6,482 nucleotides of DNA from a bacterium (GTDB lineage Bacteria; Sumerlaeota; Sumerlaeia; UBA8349), in contig JABMPG010000084.1 of NCBI GenBank assembly GCA_013203855.1, positions 1-6,482 on the forward strand, written 5' to 3'. Of the stretch, positions 1 to 5,908 are shown piece after piece (position 1 is the first letter of the stretch; each line of letters starts with the position of its first letter). Below the pieces are notes generated by a model. It saw nothing but the letters and a program-made list of their open reading frames with translations, ran no database searches and was not told the origin of the DNA. The position numbers and the translations under genes are program-made.

Positions 1-267
1 GATCATGACGACGCCGTGCAGGGTGAAGACGGCGTTATAGGTCTTGGCCTCCATGATCGTCTTGCCCGGCCAGATCAGTTCGAGGCGCATCAACACGCCC
101 AGAGTCGCACCCAGCATGAAGGCGCTAAGGATGGAGCCGAGATAGAGAAGACCGATGCGCTTGTGATCAGTCGTCAGGAGCCAGCCCAGGATACCGGGGT
201 ACCTGCCCTTTGCGAACAGATAGTTGGGCCGTCTCAGGCCGGCGGGTTGCTCGGTCGTAACGGGCAT
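1..267 (-). CDS. ctaD: Cytochrome c oxidase subunit I, N-terminal fragment (runs off left edge)
   Basis: Catalytic subunit of a haem-copper terminal oxidase in the cytoplasmic membrane, reducing O2 with electrons from cytochrome c. Only the first 89 codons are present; the frame is open to base 1. Seen: the family's N-terminal signature WLLTTDHKRIG at residues 29-39, then a first membrane helix at about 40-60, LMRLEL at 59-64, and the start of helix II with YNAVFTLHG at 77-85. H84 matches the conserved helix II histidine that ligates the low-spin haem. The ATG at 265-267 has GGAGAG seven bases upstream and lies one base after the SCO stop, so it is probably translationally coupled. The haem-copper centre, CuB ligands and proton channels are outside the window, so the oxidase subtype cannot be settled. 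Sure of the family. Confidence 0.95.
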   Translation of the reverse strand, partial: MPVTTEQPAGLRRPNYLFAKGRYPGILGWLLTTDHKRIGLLYLGSILSAFMLGATLGVLMRLELIWPGKTIMEAKTYNAVFTLHGVVMI

Positions 268-268
268 A

Positions 269-1102
269 TTACGACTCTCCGCGGGAGTCGGACGAAGTAG
301 GTTTTGTCCGAATGATCAGAACGAGTGCTATGAAGACACCTGCCAGGGCCAGCGTGGCCACGCCGGCCACCCGCGTTATATTCATTACCCGTTTCTGCTG
401 CACGGGATCATAGGTGAAACAGAACGAGAGCAGGCCCTGGGGGCCGACCGAGGAGCGCGTCGGCCTCACCCGCCCGATTTTCGCCTCGGAGATCGCCAGG
501 GCTACGTCATCCGGCACGAAGCTGATCCCGCGAATATAACCCGTGATCACCCGTTCGGGCGACAGGACGATCAGCGTCGCGGGGTGATTGAAGTCGATGC
601 GGCCGTCGGTCTCGACGCGTTCAAAGCGAAACCCGGTCGCGTTTGTCAAAGTCGCGATATTGTCCGGATTGCCGGTCAGGAAGCGCCACGCACTCGGAGG
701 GACATCCTTCTTCAGGGCGGAGAGAAAGTTCTGCTGCTTACGGGCGGCCATCTCAGAGTCTTCACGTTCGTTGAAGCTGACCGCGACGATCTGATAGTCC
801 TTTCCCGGCGCGAGGTCCATTTCGTCCACGAGGCTCATCACGCCGTTCAGCAACGGGCCACAGATGGCGGGGCACTCGAAGTAGACGAGAACCAGAATAG
901 TCGGCTTGTCGATCAGATCTCCAAAGATGACCGGTTTCCCGTTTTCATCCGCGAATGTGATCTGCCCGGGAACCACCTCTCCCACCTGCTCATCGATTCC
1001 TACCTTCGCCGCGGAACTCGTGGGTTCCTGCGCCGGAAGGGAACCTGAGACGGTCAGGACTAGAAGGCCGATCCATACGGATAGGAGTCTTGTTGTTTTC
1101 AT
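269..1102 (-). CDS. SCO1/SenC-family copper chaperone for cytochrome c oxidase
   Basis: Thioredoxin-fold protein that binds copper and helps assemble the CuA site of cytochrome c oxidase outside the cytoplasmic membrane. The 277-residue product has a signal peptide at about 1-24 (hydrophobic 8-19, plausible cleavage after LPA), then a SCO domain at about 40-205. Copper-binding cysteines are C77 and C81 in FECPAICGPL (CxxxC). The third ligand is probably H173 in FNHPATLIVLSP, at the position of the family's conserved DHS motif. A second hydrophobic helix at about 244-264 followed by RTKP suggests a C-terminal membrane anchor, unlike the N-terminal anchor of classical Sco1. Its ATG has TGAGGG four bases upstream and overlaps the preceding DUF1961 stop as ATGA. 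The stop TAA is one base before coxA, which fits an oxidase-assembly role. Family call firm; the specific partner is inferred from context. Confidence 0.95.
   Translation of the reverse strand: MKTTRLLSVWIGLLVLTVSGSLPAQEPTSSAAKVGIDEQVGEVVPGQITFADENGKPVIFGDLIDKPTILVLVYFECPAICGPLLNGVMSLVDEMDLAPGKDYQIVAVSFNEREDSEMAARKQQNFLSALKKDVPPSAWRFLTGNPDNIATLTNATGFRFERVETDGRIDFNHPATLIVLSPERVITGYIRGISFVPDDVALAISEAKIGRVRPTRSSVGPQGLLSFCFTYDPVQQKRVMNITRVAGVATLALAGVFIALVLIIRTKPTSSDSRGES
275..280 (-). promoter_or_regulatory. Ribosome binding site of coxA
   Basis: GGAGAG on the minus strand, seven bases before the coxA ATG at 265-267. It lies within the last codons of SCO, so ribosomes ending SCO can re-initiate on coxA. 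It partly overlaps a short inverted repeat at 272-290 with six-base arms (CGACTC/GAGTCG). Confidence 0.6.
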
Positions 1103-1785
1103 GTCGCCCTCACAGCATGCACTTTCAGATTTCGATATTCGGCGATCAGACCGGCCATTTGCCGGAAACCGATTTTGCCACCCCCTAGGACCGGCCCGAA
1201 TGATTGACCGTCGTCATGCCATCTCAGGACCATGAGCCCATTCATGGAAAGGCGGAATTCGGGGCCGCACCGGGCGGCCTCCATCTGGTAGAAATCCTTC
1301 ACGTCGCGGCTGTTCGGTAGCGGATCGGCGCCTTGGGCGACGAGATAAAAGCCGTGGCTCTTGCGCAGGTTGCAGGTCTGGAAATGCCGCTCCGAAGGAT
1401 TCCGGCGGTAATACGAGACGTGAAAGCCGTTGATGTCCCCCCGGTGGTACTGCCAGTAGTCTCCGTCCCGAGGAGCGAGGGAAGGGTCAAAAAGATCCTC
1501 GCCCTGGCGTCCGGCGGCCGCCATCCAGAACATAGCCAAGCCGTCGTCAGTCCGGGGAAGAAACTCCCAGCTCACGGCGATATCCGCCGGAAAATCCATG
1601 GGACACCACAGCAGATAGTTGCCATGCCGACTCTTCTCCGGATCGCTGGGATGAGCGTTCTCGAGACGCATCCGTTCGCGGGGAAAGGTCAGGCAGGCCT
1701 CTCCTTCCATGCGGAAGTCGCGAACGTCCGCCTCTGAGGCAAGAGGGTTCTCATAGAGAAGATCGTCTTTCGTCCAGTTCCGCAT
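1099..1785 (-). CDS. DUF1961 family protein (predicted lectin/glucanase fold, unknown role)
   Basis: A 228-residue soluble protein with no signal peptide or membrane segment, so probably cytoplasmic. It matches DUF1961, a concanavalin-A-like lectin/glucanase-fold family whose function is not established, over nearly its full length. Recognisable stretches are YENPLASEADVRDFRMEG (11-28), LLWCPMDFPADIAVSWEF (58-75), GRQGEDLFDPSLAPRDGDY (92-110), QYHRGDINGFHVSYYRR (112-128), FQTCNLRKSHGFYLVAQGAD (135-154) and GPVLGGGKIGFRQMA (197-211). The ATG has GAAAGG seven bases upstream. It starts 43 bases after actF and its TGA overlaps the SCO ATG by four bases, so it is co-transcribed with respiratory genes. 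Nothing in its sequence suggests electron transfer: there is no CxxCH, Fe-S or copper motif. A carbohydrate-binding role is inferred from the fold only. Family call fairly firm from remembered motifs; role unknown. Confidence 0.85.
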   Translation of the reverse strand: MRNWTKDDLLYENPLASEADVRDFRMEGEACLTFPRERMRLENAHPSDPEKSRHGNYLLWCPMDFPADIAVSWEFLPRTDDGLAMFWMAAAGRQGEDLFDPSLAPRDGDYWQYHRGDINGFHVSYYRRNPSERHFQTCNLRKSHGFYLVAQGADPLPNSRDVKDFYQMEAARCGPEFRLSMNGLMVLRWHDDGQSFGPVLGGGKIGFRQMAGLIAEYRNLKVHAVRAT

Positions 1786-1792
1786 TCGCCAG

Positions 1793-1798
1793 CCTTTC
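1793..1798 (-). promoter_or_regulatory. Ribosome binding site of the DUF1961 gene
   Basis: GAAAGG on the minus strand, seven bases before the ATG at 1783-1785. It supports that start. The 8-mer AAGGCTGG occurs here and again 16 bases upstream within the 43-base gap after actF. No terminator-like hairpin with a T run is visible in that gap. Confidence 0.5.
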
Positions 1799-1828
1799 TA
1801 AGTTCCAGCCTTCATGCTAACACACACA

Positions 1829-3070
1829 TCAAGCGTGATACATCCGGGACTCCTCCAGAAGAGGATCTCCGACCGGAATCGCGGAATGCCTTGAGACGAA
1901 TCGGCCGACGGCGATCAGGACGAGTCCGACAGCCAGCAGCAGCGGCCCGATCACCTGCCAGATGAAGACGGATGTGTTCTCCGGTGCCTCGGGCATGACC
2001 AGCCAGTACAAATCCACCACCTGCCCGAAAAGAGCCAGGATCGACACCGCCGCGAGGGTCGTCGTCGACGATTTGGCCTTCCGGCTCAGGAGAATCAGGA
2101 ATGGAAATACGAAGCGGGTGAACATGAGCAGAACGCTGATCCACGCCCATCCGTCCTTCCAGCGATCGACGAACCAGAAACCTTCTTCGGGCAGGTTCGC
2201 GTACCAGATCAGGAGAAACTGCGACATGGCGATGTAGCCCCAGAAACAGGAGAAGGCGAACAGCAGCGTTCCCATGTGATAGAGACGCGCGTCGTCGATG
2301 ATCTGTCCGAAGGCGGCCGTCTTGTCAACCAGGCATCCCTTCCGCCGAAGCCACAGGACCACCAGGACAACACCAGCCTGCCCCGACACAGCCAGACCCG
2401 CAAACATGTACACGCCGAAGATCGTGCTGAAAAAATGGGGCTGTACGCTCATGTACCAGTCGAAGGCCGCGAAGGTCACGGACAGGGCAAAGAGAATCGC
2501 GAACGGCGCCGAAGTCCGCCGCATCCCGTGGGTCACTTCCGGACCTTCGCTGCCATCGTCCTGTTTGAGCGAACGCCGGACGAAATACCATCCGAAGATC
2601 CCCCAGATGGACAGAAACGCCGCTGCCCGCAAAATGAAGAAGGGCAGGTTCAGATAGGCGCTCTTCCCGCTTAGAATCGGGTCCGAAGCCATGACGTCTT
2701 CATGGGTCCATTCGAATATCCAGCCCGACATCAGGACCACCGGTACGAAGAAAAGGATCAGGACGGGCATGGCCGAAACCAGGGCCTCCGCCGAGCGCCG
2801 CACCACTACCGACCAGATCGCGCCGGTGATGTGGTGCATGGCGATCAGGAATAAGGCCCCGACGCAGACCGCCCAGATCAGGCCGAAGCCCACGAGCCAC
2901 GAGAAGCCGAACAACTGGGGGGAAAAGACCAGCGCCAGAAGGCTCAGAAGCCCTCCCACGCCCGCCACCGGCAATCCGGCAAGCCGGACCATGCGCCCCC
3001 CGACCCGCGGGTGAGGCCCGGCATCCAGAACTCCCTGGGGACGATTGAGAATCGCCTCTCGCTCGTTCAT
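1829..3070 (-). CDS. actF: Alternative complex III integral membrane subunit ActF
   Basis: Membrane subunit of the ACIII quinol:cytochrome c oxidoreductase, the second large polytopic subunit besides ActC. The 413-residue product has about ten hydrophobic helices: roughly 27-50, 55-78, 96-117, 140-164, 187-206, 213-241, 263-290, 308-329, 338-358 and 368-390. Family marks include the paired histidines H79-H80 in AMHHITGAIWS, GWIFEWTH at 116-123, FAAFDWYMSVQPHFFSTIFG at 200-219, and the C-terminal tail IPVGDPLLEES at 398-408, typical of ActF. The start chosen is the ATG at 3068-3070, overlapping the actE stop as ATGA. A purine-rich GAAGAAGGG lies about 11 bases upstream. The frame stays open far upstream through actE, but that part is only a shadow. 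The assignment is firm from motifs and position after actE. Confidence 0.95.
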   Translation of the reverse strand: MNEREAILNRPQGVLDAGPHPRVGGRMVRLAGLPVAGVGGLLSLLALVFSPQLFGFSWLVGFGLIWAVCVGALFLIAMHHITGAIWSVVVRRSAEALVSAMPVLILFFVPVVLMSGWIFEWTHEDVMASDPILSGKSAYLNLPFFILRAAAFLSIWGIFGWYFVRRSLKQDDGSEGPEVTHGMRRTSAPFAILFALSVTFAAFDWYMSVQPHFFSTIFGVYMFAGLAVSGQAGVVLVVLWLRRKGCLVDKTAAFGQIIDDARLYHMGTLLFAFSCFWGYIAMSQFLLIWYANLPEEGFWFVDRWKDGWAWISVLLMFTRFVFPFLILLSRKAKSSTTTLAAVSILALFGQVVDLYWLVMPEAPENTSVFIWQVIGPLLLAVGLVLIAVGRFVSRHSAIPVGDPLLEESRMYHA

Positions 3071-3819
3071 GGTTCGGAAGTCCCTTCTTCCGGAACGGGC
3101 GCGATCGAGAGGGATTCCGTCGTGCCGGCCTGTGTGGAGAGGGCGCTTGTGCCGGGCAGATCGCCGGGGAGGGGATTGACCGCGCGCTGAAGCACCCGCA
3201 CGTGATGAACCGCCGCCCAGCGTTGAAGGGCGTTGAGCGGCCAGGCATAGCTGGGCATCTTGTTCTGCCCCACCGTGACAATGTGGAAGATGTGGCCGTC
3301 CTTGTAGCCTCTCGCGATGTCGGAATGCAGCGAATTGGGCGCGGCCAGCCGCCCGGGACCGACCGCCGAGCCGTCGGCCAGACCTTTGTAGCCATGACAC
3401 GGCTGGCAATAGGTGTCGAATACCCGTTCGCCCATTCTCAGGTTCTCAATGGTCGGGGAAAGAGGGTTGAACAGGTTCTGCCCCGCCAGGTTCCTTGCCT
3501 CATCCACTCCATATACGGCGACTTGATAGGGATAGACGGAATACTCGCGTGGAATCGTTCCTGGAACCGGGCGGCGCTGGGTCACGCCGTCAGAGAAAAA
3601 GGGTTGACCCTCTGAATTCACCGGGGCCGTGCTCTGGGCCTTGGCCTTGGGTTGCCAGGCCATTCCGTTGATCAGCGGAGGGATTCGAATGTTTCCCAGA
3701 TAGATCTGCATGGGGATGAACAGGGCCAGACCCGCGATCGCGTACAAATGGGCCTTCCACAGCCACGGAACGAAAGGCAGTCGAAACGATCTCACGTATT
3801 CGGCAAGTCTCCCTCTCAA
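3067..3819 (-). CDS. actE: Alternative complex III mono-haem cytochrome c subunit ActE
   Basis: Mono-haem c-type cytochrome of ACIII, expected on the periplasmic face passing electrons towards the terminal oxidase. With the start used here the product has 250 residues: a basic amphipathic N-terminus, one membrane segment at about 20-41, a region with AWQPKAKAQS and VPGTIPREYS that parallels the ActE consensus before the haem domain, then YCQPCHG with haem ligands C138-x2-C141-H142 and the likely distal ligand M188 in QNKMPSYAW. The last ~35 residues are Pro/Ser/Thr/Gly-rich and probably disordered. Unlike many ActE proteins there is no lipobox cysteine. The start is uncertain: TTG at 3817-3819 has AAGAGG six bases upstream; TTG at 3838-3840 (257 residues) lacks a good site; a GTG at 3793-3795 is also possible. 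It overlaps actF by four bases. Confidence 0.93.
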   Translation of the reverse strand: MRGRLAEYVRSFRLPFVPWLWKAHLYAIAGLALFIPMQIYLGNIRIPPLINGMAWQPKAKAQSTAPVNSEGQPFFSDGVTQRRPVPGTIPREYSVYPYQVAVYGVDEARNLAGQNLFNPLSPTIENLRMGERVFDTYCQPCHGYKGLADGSAVGPGRLAAPNSLHSDIARGYKDGHIFHIVTVGQNKMPSYAWPLNALQRWAAVHHVRVLQRAVNPLPGDLPGTSALSTQAGTTESLSIAPVPEEGTSEP

Positions 3820-3825
3820 GATGAT

Positions 3826-3831
3826 CCTCTT
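3826..3831 (-). promoter_or_regulatory. Ribosome binding site supporting the actE TTG start
   Basis: AAGAGG on the minus strand, six bases before the TTG at 3817-3819. No in-frame ATG exists before the membrane segment, so this site favours the 250-residue form over the upstream TTG at 3838-3840, where only a weak GGAAA is visible. Confidence 0.5.
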
Positions 3832-3841
3832 GTGCTGCAAA

Positions 3842-4411
3842 TCATGTTTCCACGCTTCTCCGGTCGCTCTCGTTGTAGACTACCCGCACGTCCCCGGCCC
3901 CATTTCCCTCCAGGAACTTCCGGACTTCGCTCTCTTCGAACAGGGCATCGGTGGCATCGAACCAGACGACATAGCGGTCGCTGGTCGCCTCGAGCATCAG
4001 GTTGGCGTCGTGCAGGGGAGAATGCCAGCGGCACAGGCCGCAGAAGAGGATGACCGACCCGAAAGTGGTCAGCGCGGCAAAGAGTACGAAGAGTTCGAAA
4101 GTCACCGGAACAAAGGCGGGAAGGCTGAAGAGAGGCTTCCCGCCGACGATAACCGGAAAATCGTAATCGCTCATGTACCACTGCATGCCCTTGGCGAAAA
4201 CCGCCCCGAAGAAGCCCGCCGAGATAGTCAGAAACGGAATGAGAGAATCCCGCAGGCCCATCGCTTTCTCCAGGCCGTGAACTGGGTAAGGCGTGTGGCA
4301 GTCCCAGTGTTTCCACCCGGCGTCTCTGGCCTTGCCGGCCATGTGCAGAAGAGGCGTCGGATCGTCGAAGACGCCTACCATGCCCTGAAGGCTTCCGGAA
4401 GACTCAGGCAT
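3842..4411 (-). CDS. actD: Alternative complex III membrane subunit ActD (DUF3341)
   Basis: Small integral membrane subunit of ACIII. The 189-residue product has an N-terminal soluble domain beginning MVGVFDDPTPLLHMA (11-25), with HTPYPVHGLEKAMGLRDS at about 39-56, then two membrane helices at about 54-75 and 101-124 joined by a loop containing KPLFSLPAFVPVTFEL (92-107), a hallmark of DUF3341/ActD. A charged C-terminal domain follows (130-189). The start chosen is the ATG at 4409-4411, overlapping the actC stop by eight bases, because GCGAGG lies five bases before it. An upstream ATG at 4442-4444 would add 11 residues but has no visible ribosome site. Position between actC and actE matches the usual order. 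The subunit carries no cofactor motif and is taken to be structural. Firm call. Confidence 0.95.
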   Translation of the reverse strand: MPESSGSLQGMVGVFDDPTPLLHMAGKARDAGWKHWDCHTPYPVHGLEKAMGLRDSLIPFLTISAGFFGAVFAKGMQWYMSDYDFPVIVGGKPLFSLPAFVPVTFELFVLFAALTTFGSVILFCGLCRWHSPLHDANLMLEATSDRYVVWFDATDALFEESEVRKFLEGNGAGDVRVVYNESDRRSVET

Positions 4412-5807
4412 CGTAGCCTCGCTTCCGTTCCAGGCGTCCCGCATGCTTCGGGTGGGAGTTGGGTAGCACGGCCTTGAGTTCGGCTACCGTCACGACCGGG
4501 GCAAATCGGCAGAATAGAAGGAGCAGGGTGAAGAACAGTCCGAAACTGCCCGCCAGCAGGCCGAGGTCTATCCATGTCGGGATATAGTAGCTCCAACTCG
4601 ACGGCAGGAAGTCCCGGTGCAGGCTGGTCACCACGATCACGAACCGTTCGAACCACATACCCACGTTCACGAGGATCACGATAGGGAATACCAGCCACGG
4701 GTTGCGCCGAATCCGCCGAAACCAGAACAATTGCGGAAAGATCACGTTGCACGAGACCATGATCCAGTAGGCCCAGGCGTAGGGGCCGAAAGCGCGGTTG
4801 AGAAAAACGAACCTCTCCGCCGCCACTCCGCTGTACCAGGCAATGAAAAACTCCACCGCGTACGCGTAGCCCACCATCAGGCCGGTGGCGATGATGATCT
4901 TGTTCATCAGCTCCAGGTGGCGGATCGTGATGACGTGCTCGAGATGAAAGACCTTCCGCAGCACGATCAGGCACATGCAGACCATGCCGAAACCGCTGAA
5001 AACCGCGCCAGCCACGAAATAGGGGGGAAAGATTGTCGTGTGCCACCCCGGCAGAATGGAGACCGCGAAGTCGAAGGAAACGATGGAGTGCACGCTGAGG
5101 ACAAGCGGTGTGGAGAGCCCGGCGAAGAGAAGATAGGCCTTCTCATAGTGGTGCCAGGCCCGGGCGCTTCCCCGCCAGCCCAGGCTCAGGATGCCGTAGA
5201 GCAGTTTTCGCAGCGGATTTCGCGCCCGGTCGCGCAGCAGCGCCATATCGGGAATCATGCCGGTGTACCAGAACATGAGCGAGACCGTGAAATAGGTTCC
5301 CACGGCAAAGACGTCCCACGCGAGTGGCGAACGGAAGTTGATCCACACGTGGTGTTGATTGGGCAACGGGAAAAGCCAGTACCACGCTAGCCAGGGGCGG
5401 CCGGTGTGGATCACCGGAAACAGGCCCGCGCACATCACCGCGAAGATTGTCATGGCCTCGGCGAAGCGCGCGATGCCCGTGCGCCATTTCTGGTGAAACA
5501 GGAACAGAATGGCGCTGATCAGCGTCCCGGCATGGCCGATACCGACCCAGAAGACGAAGTTGATGATGGCGAAGCCCCAGCCAACCGGGTTCTGCACGCC
5601 CCAGACCCCGACGCCTCGGACCACCGTGATGATCAGGCACACCATCAGAAGCACGACCAGCGATCCTGAAATGGCCAGACCGATCATCCACCTGAACGTC
5701 GGGAACGATTCGACGGGCCGGACGATGGCGTCCTCCAGCTCGCGCAGGCTGACGTCCCGGGTCACCAGGGGCGGAGGCTGAAGGTTTTGGAGATCGGTTT
5801 TTTCCAT
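4404..5807 (-). CDS. actC: Alternative complex III integral membrane subunit ActC (NrfD/PsrC family)
   Basis: Polytopic NrfD/PsrC-type membrane subunit of ACIII, thought to carry the quinol-binding site and to receive electrons close to ActB. From the ATG at 5805-5807 the product has 467 residues with about ten hydrophobic helices between about 40 and 433. Diagnostic stretches are GIGHAGTLISAILFLFHQKW (89-108), AGLFPVIHTGRPW (127-139), LPNQHHVWINFRSPLAWD (148-165), SIVSFDFAVSILPGWHTTIF (241-260) and the NrfD-like MWFERFVIVVTSLHRDFLP (384-402). The frame stays open upstream to a TTG at 5880-5882, but those 25 extra codons are Gly/Pro/Thr-rich and made of two palindromic repeat units, while conserved sequence starts near residue 28. 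I therefore prefer the ATG, although no clear ribosome site precedes it. It overlaps actD by eight bases. Family call firm; start moderately sure. Confidence 0.95.
   Translation of the reverse strand: MEKTDLQNLQPPPLVTRDVSLRELEDAIVRPVESFPTFRWMIGLAISGSLVVLLMVCLIITVVRGVGVWGVQNPVGWGFAIINFVFWVGIGHAGTLISAILFLFHQKWRTGIARFAEAMTIFAVMCAGLFPVIHTGRPWLAWYWLFPLPNQHHVWINFRSPLAWDVFAVGTYFTVSLMFWYTGMIPDMALLRDRARNPLRKLLYGILSLGWRGSARAWHHYEKAYLLFAGLSTPLVLSVHSIVSFDFAVSILPGWHTTIFPPYFVAGAVFSGFGMVCMCLIVLRKVFHLEHVITIRHLELMNKIIIATGLMVGYAYAVEFFIAWYSGVAAERFVFLNRAFGPYAWAYWIMVSCNVIFPQLFWFRRIRRNPWLVFPIVILVNVGMWFERFVIVVTSLHRDFLPSSWSYYIPTWIDLGLLAGSFGLFFTLLLLFCRFAPVVTVAELKAVLPNSHPKHAGRLERKRGYDA
4417..4422 (-). promoter_or_regulatory. 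Ribosome binding site deciding the actD start
   Basis: GCGAGG on the minus strand, five bases before the ATG at 4409-4411 and inside the last codons of actC. It selects this ATG over the one 33 bases upstream, which has no purine-rich site, and implies that actD translation is coupled to actC. Confidence 0.6.
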
Positions 5808-5811
5808 AGGA

Positions 5812-5880
5812 GTGGGACCGGGGCCCTCGCCGGTCAGTGTGTCAAGTTCGTCAAGTGTGGGACCGGCGCCCCCGCCGGTC
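5812..5880. repeat. Two REP-like palindromic repeat units in the actB-actC gap
   Basis: Two 24-base units, 5812-5835 and 5857-5880, share 22 of 24 bases and start 45 bases apart. Both begin GTGGGACCGG on the plus strand and end GCCGGTC. Unit 5857-5880 contains a perfect hairpin at 5861-5880: eight-base arms GACCGGCG/CGCCGGTC with loop CCCC. Unit 5812-5835 has the same hairpin with one arm mismatch. The spacer repeats TCAAGT-like words (GTCAAGTTCGTCAAGT at 5841-5856). No T run follows either hairpin, so it is not a classical intrinsic terminator. The units look like dispersed extragenic palindromes (REP type). In an operon they could stabilise or process the message, or attenuate between actB and actC. 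That they are dispersed in the genome is inference. Confidence 0.7.
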
Positions 5881-5908
5881 AAGTATCGAGAGTAGCATTC
5901 CTCTTCTC

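Noticed and set aside
224..1048. Long plus-strand open frame of 274 codons opposite SCO
   Set aside because: It lies antisense to a well-supported SCO gene, has an Arg/Asp/His-rich composition typical of a shadow frame, and shows no recognisable domain.
3071..3409. N-terminal extension of the actF frame by 113 codons through actE
   Set aside because: The region already encodes the ActE haem domain in another frame, the extension has no homology I recognise, and the ATG at 3068-3070 overlaps the actE stop as ATGA.
3710..4477. Plus-strand open frame of 255 codons opposite actD
   Set aside because: Antisense shadow of actD and actE; charged low-complexity product with no family resemblance.
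4617..5390. Plus-strand open frame of 257 codons opposite actC
   Set aside because: His/Asp/Glu-rich product mirrors the hydrophobic codons of actC on the other strand; no independent coding evidence.
5812..5880. CRISPR-like array
   Set aside because: Only two imperfect units with a 21-base spacer, each strongly palindromic, no further copies and no cas genes.
5857..5880. Rho-independent terminator between actB and actC
   Set aside because: The hairpin is strong but no T run follows it on either strand, and termination here would cut the complex's operon in two.
5808..5882. TTG start at 5880-5882 adding 25 residues to ActC
   Set aside because: The added codons are Gly/Pro/Thr-rich and built from the two palindromic units; ActC-like sequence starts after the ATG at 5805-5807. 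Kept only as an alternative.
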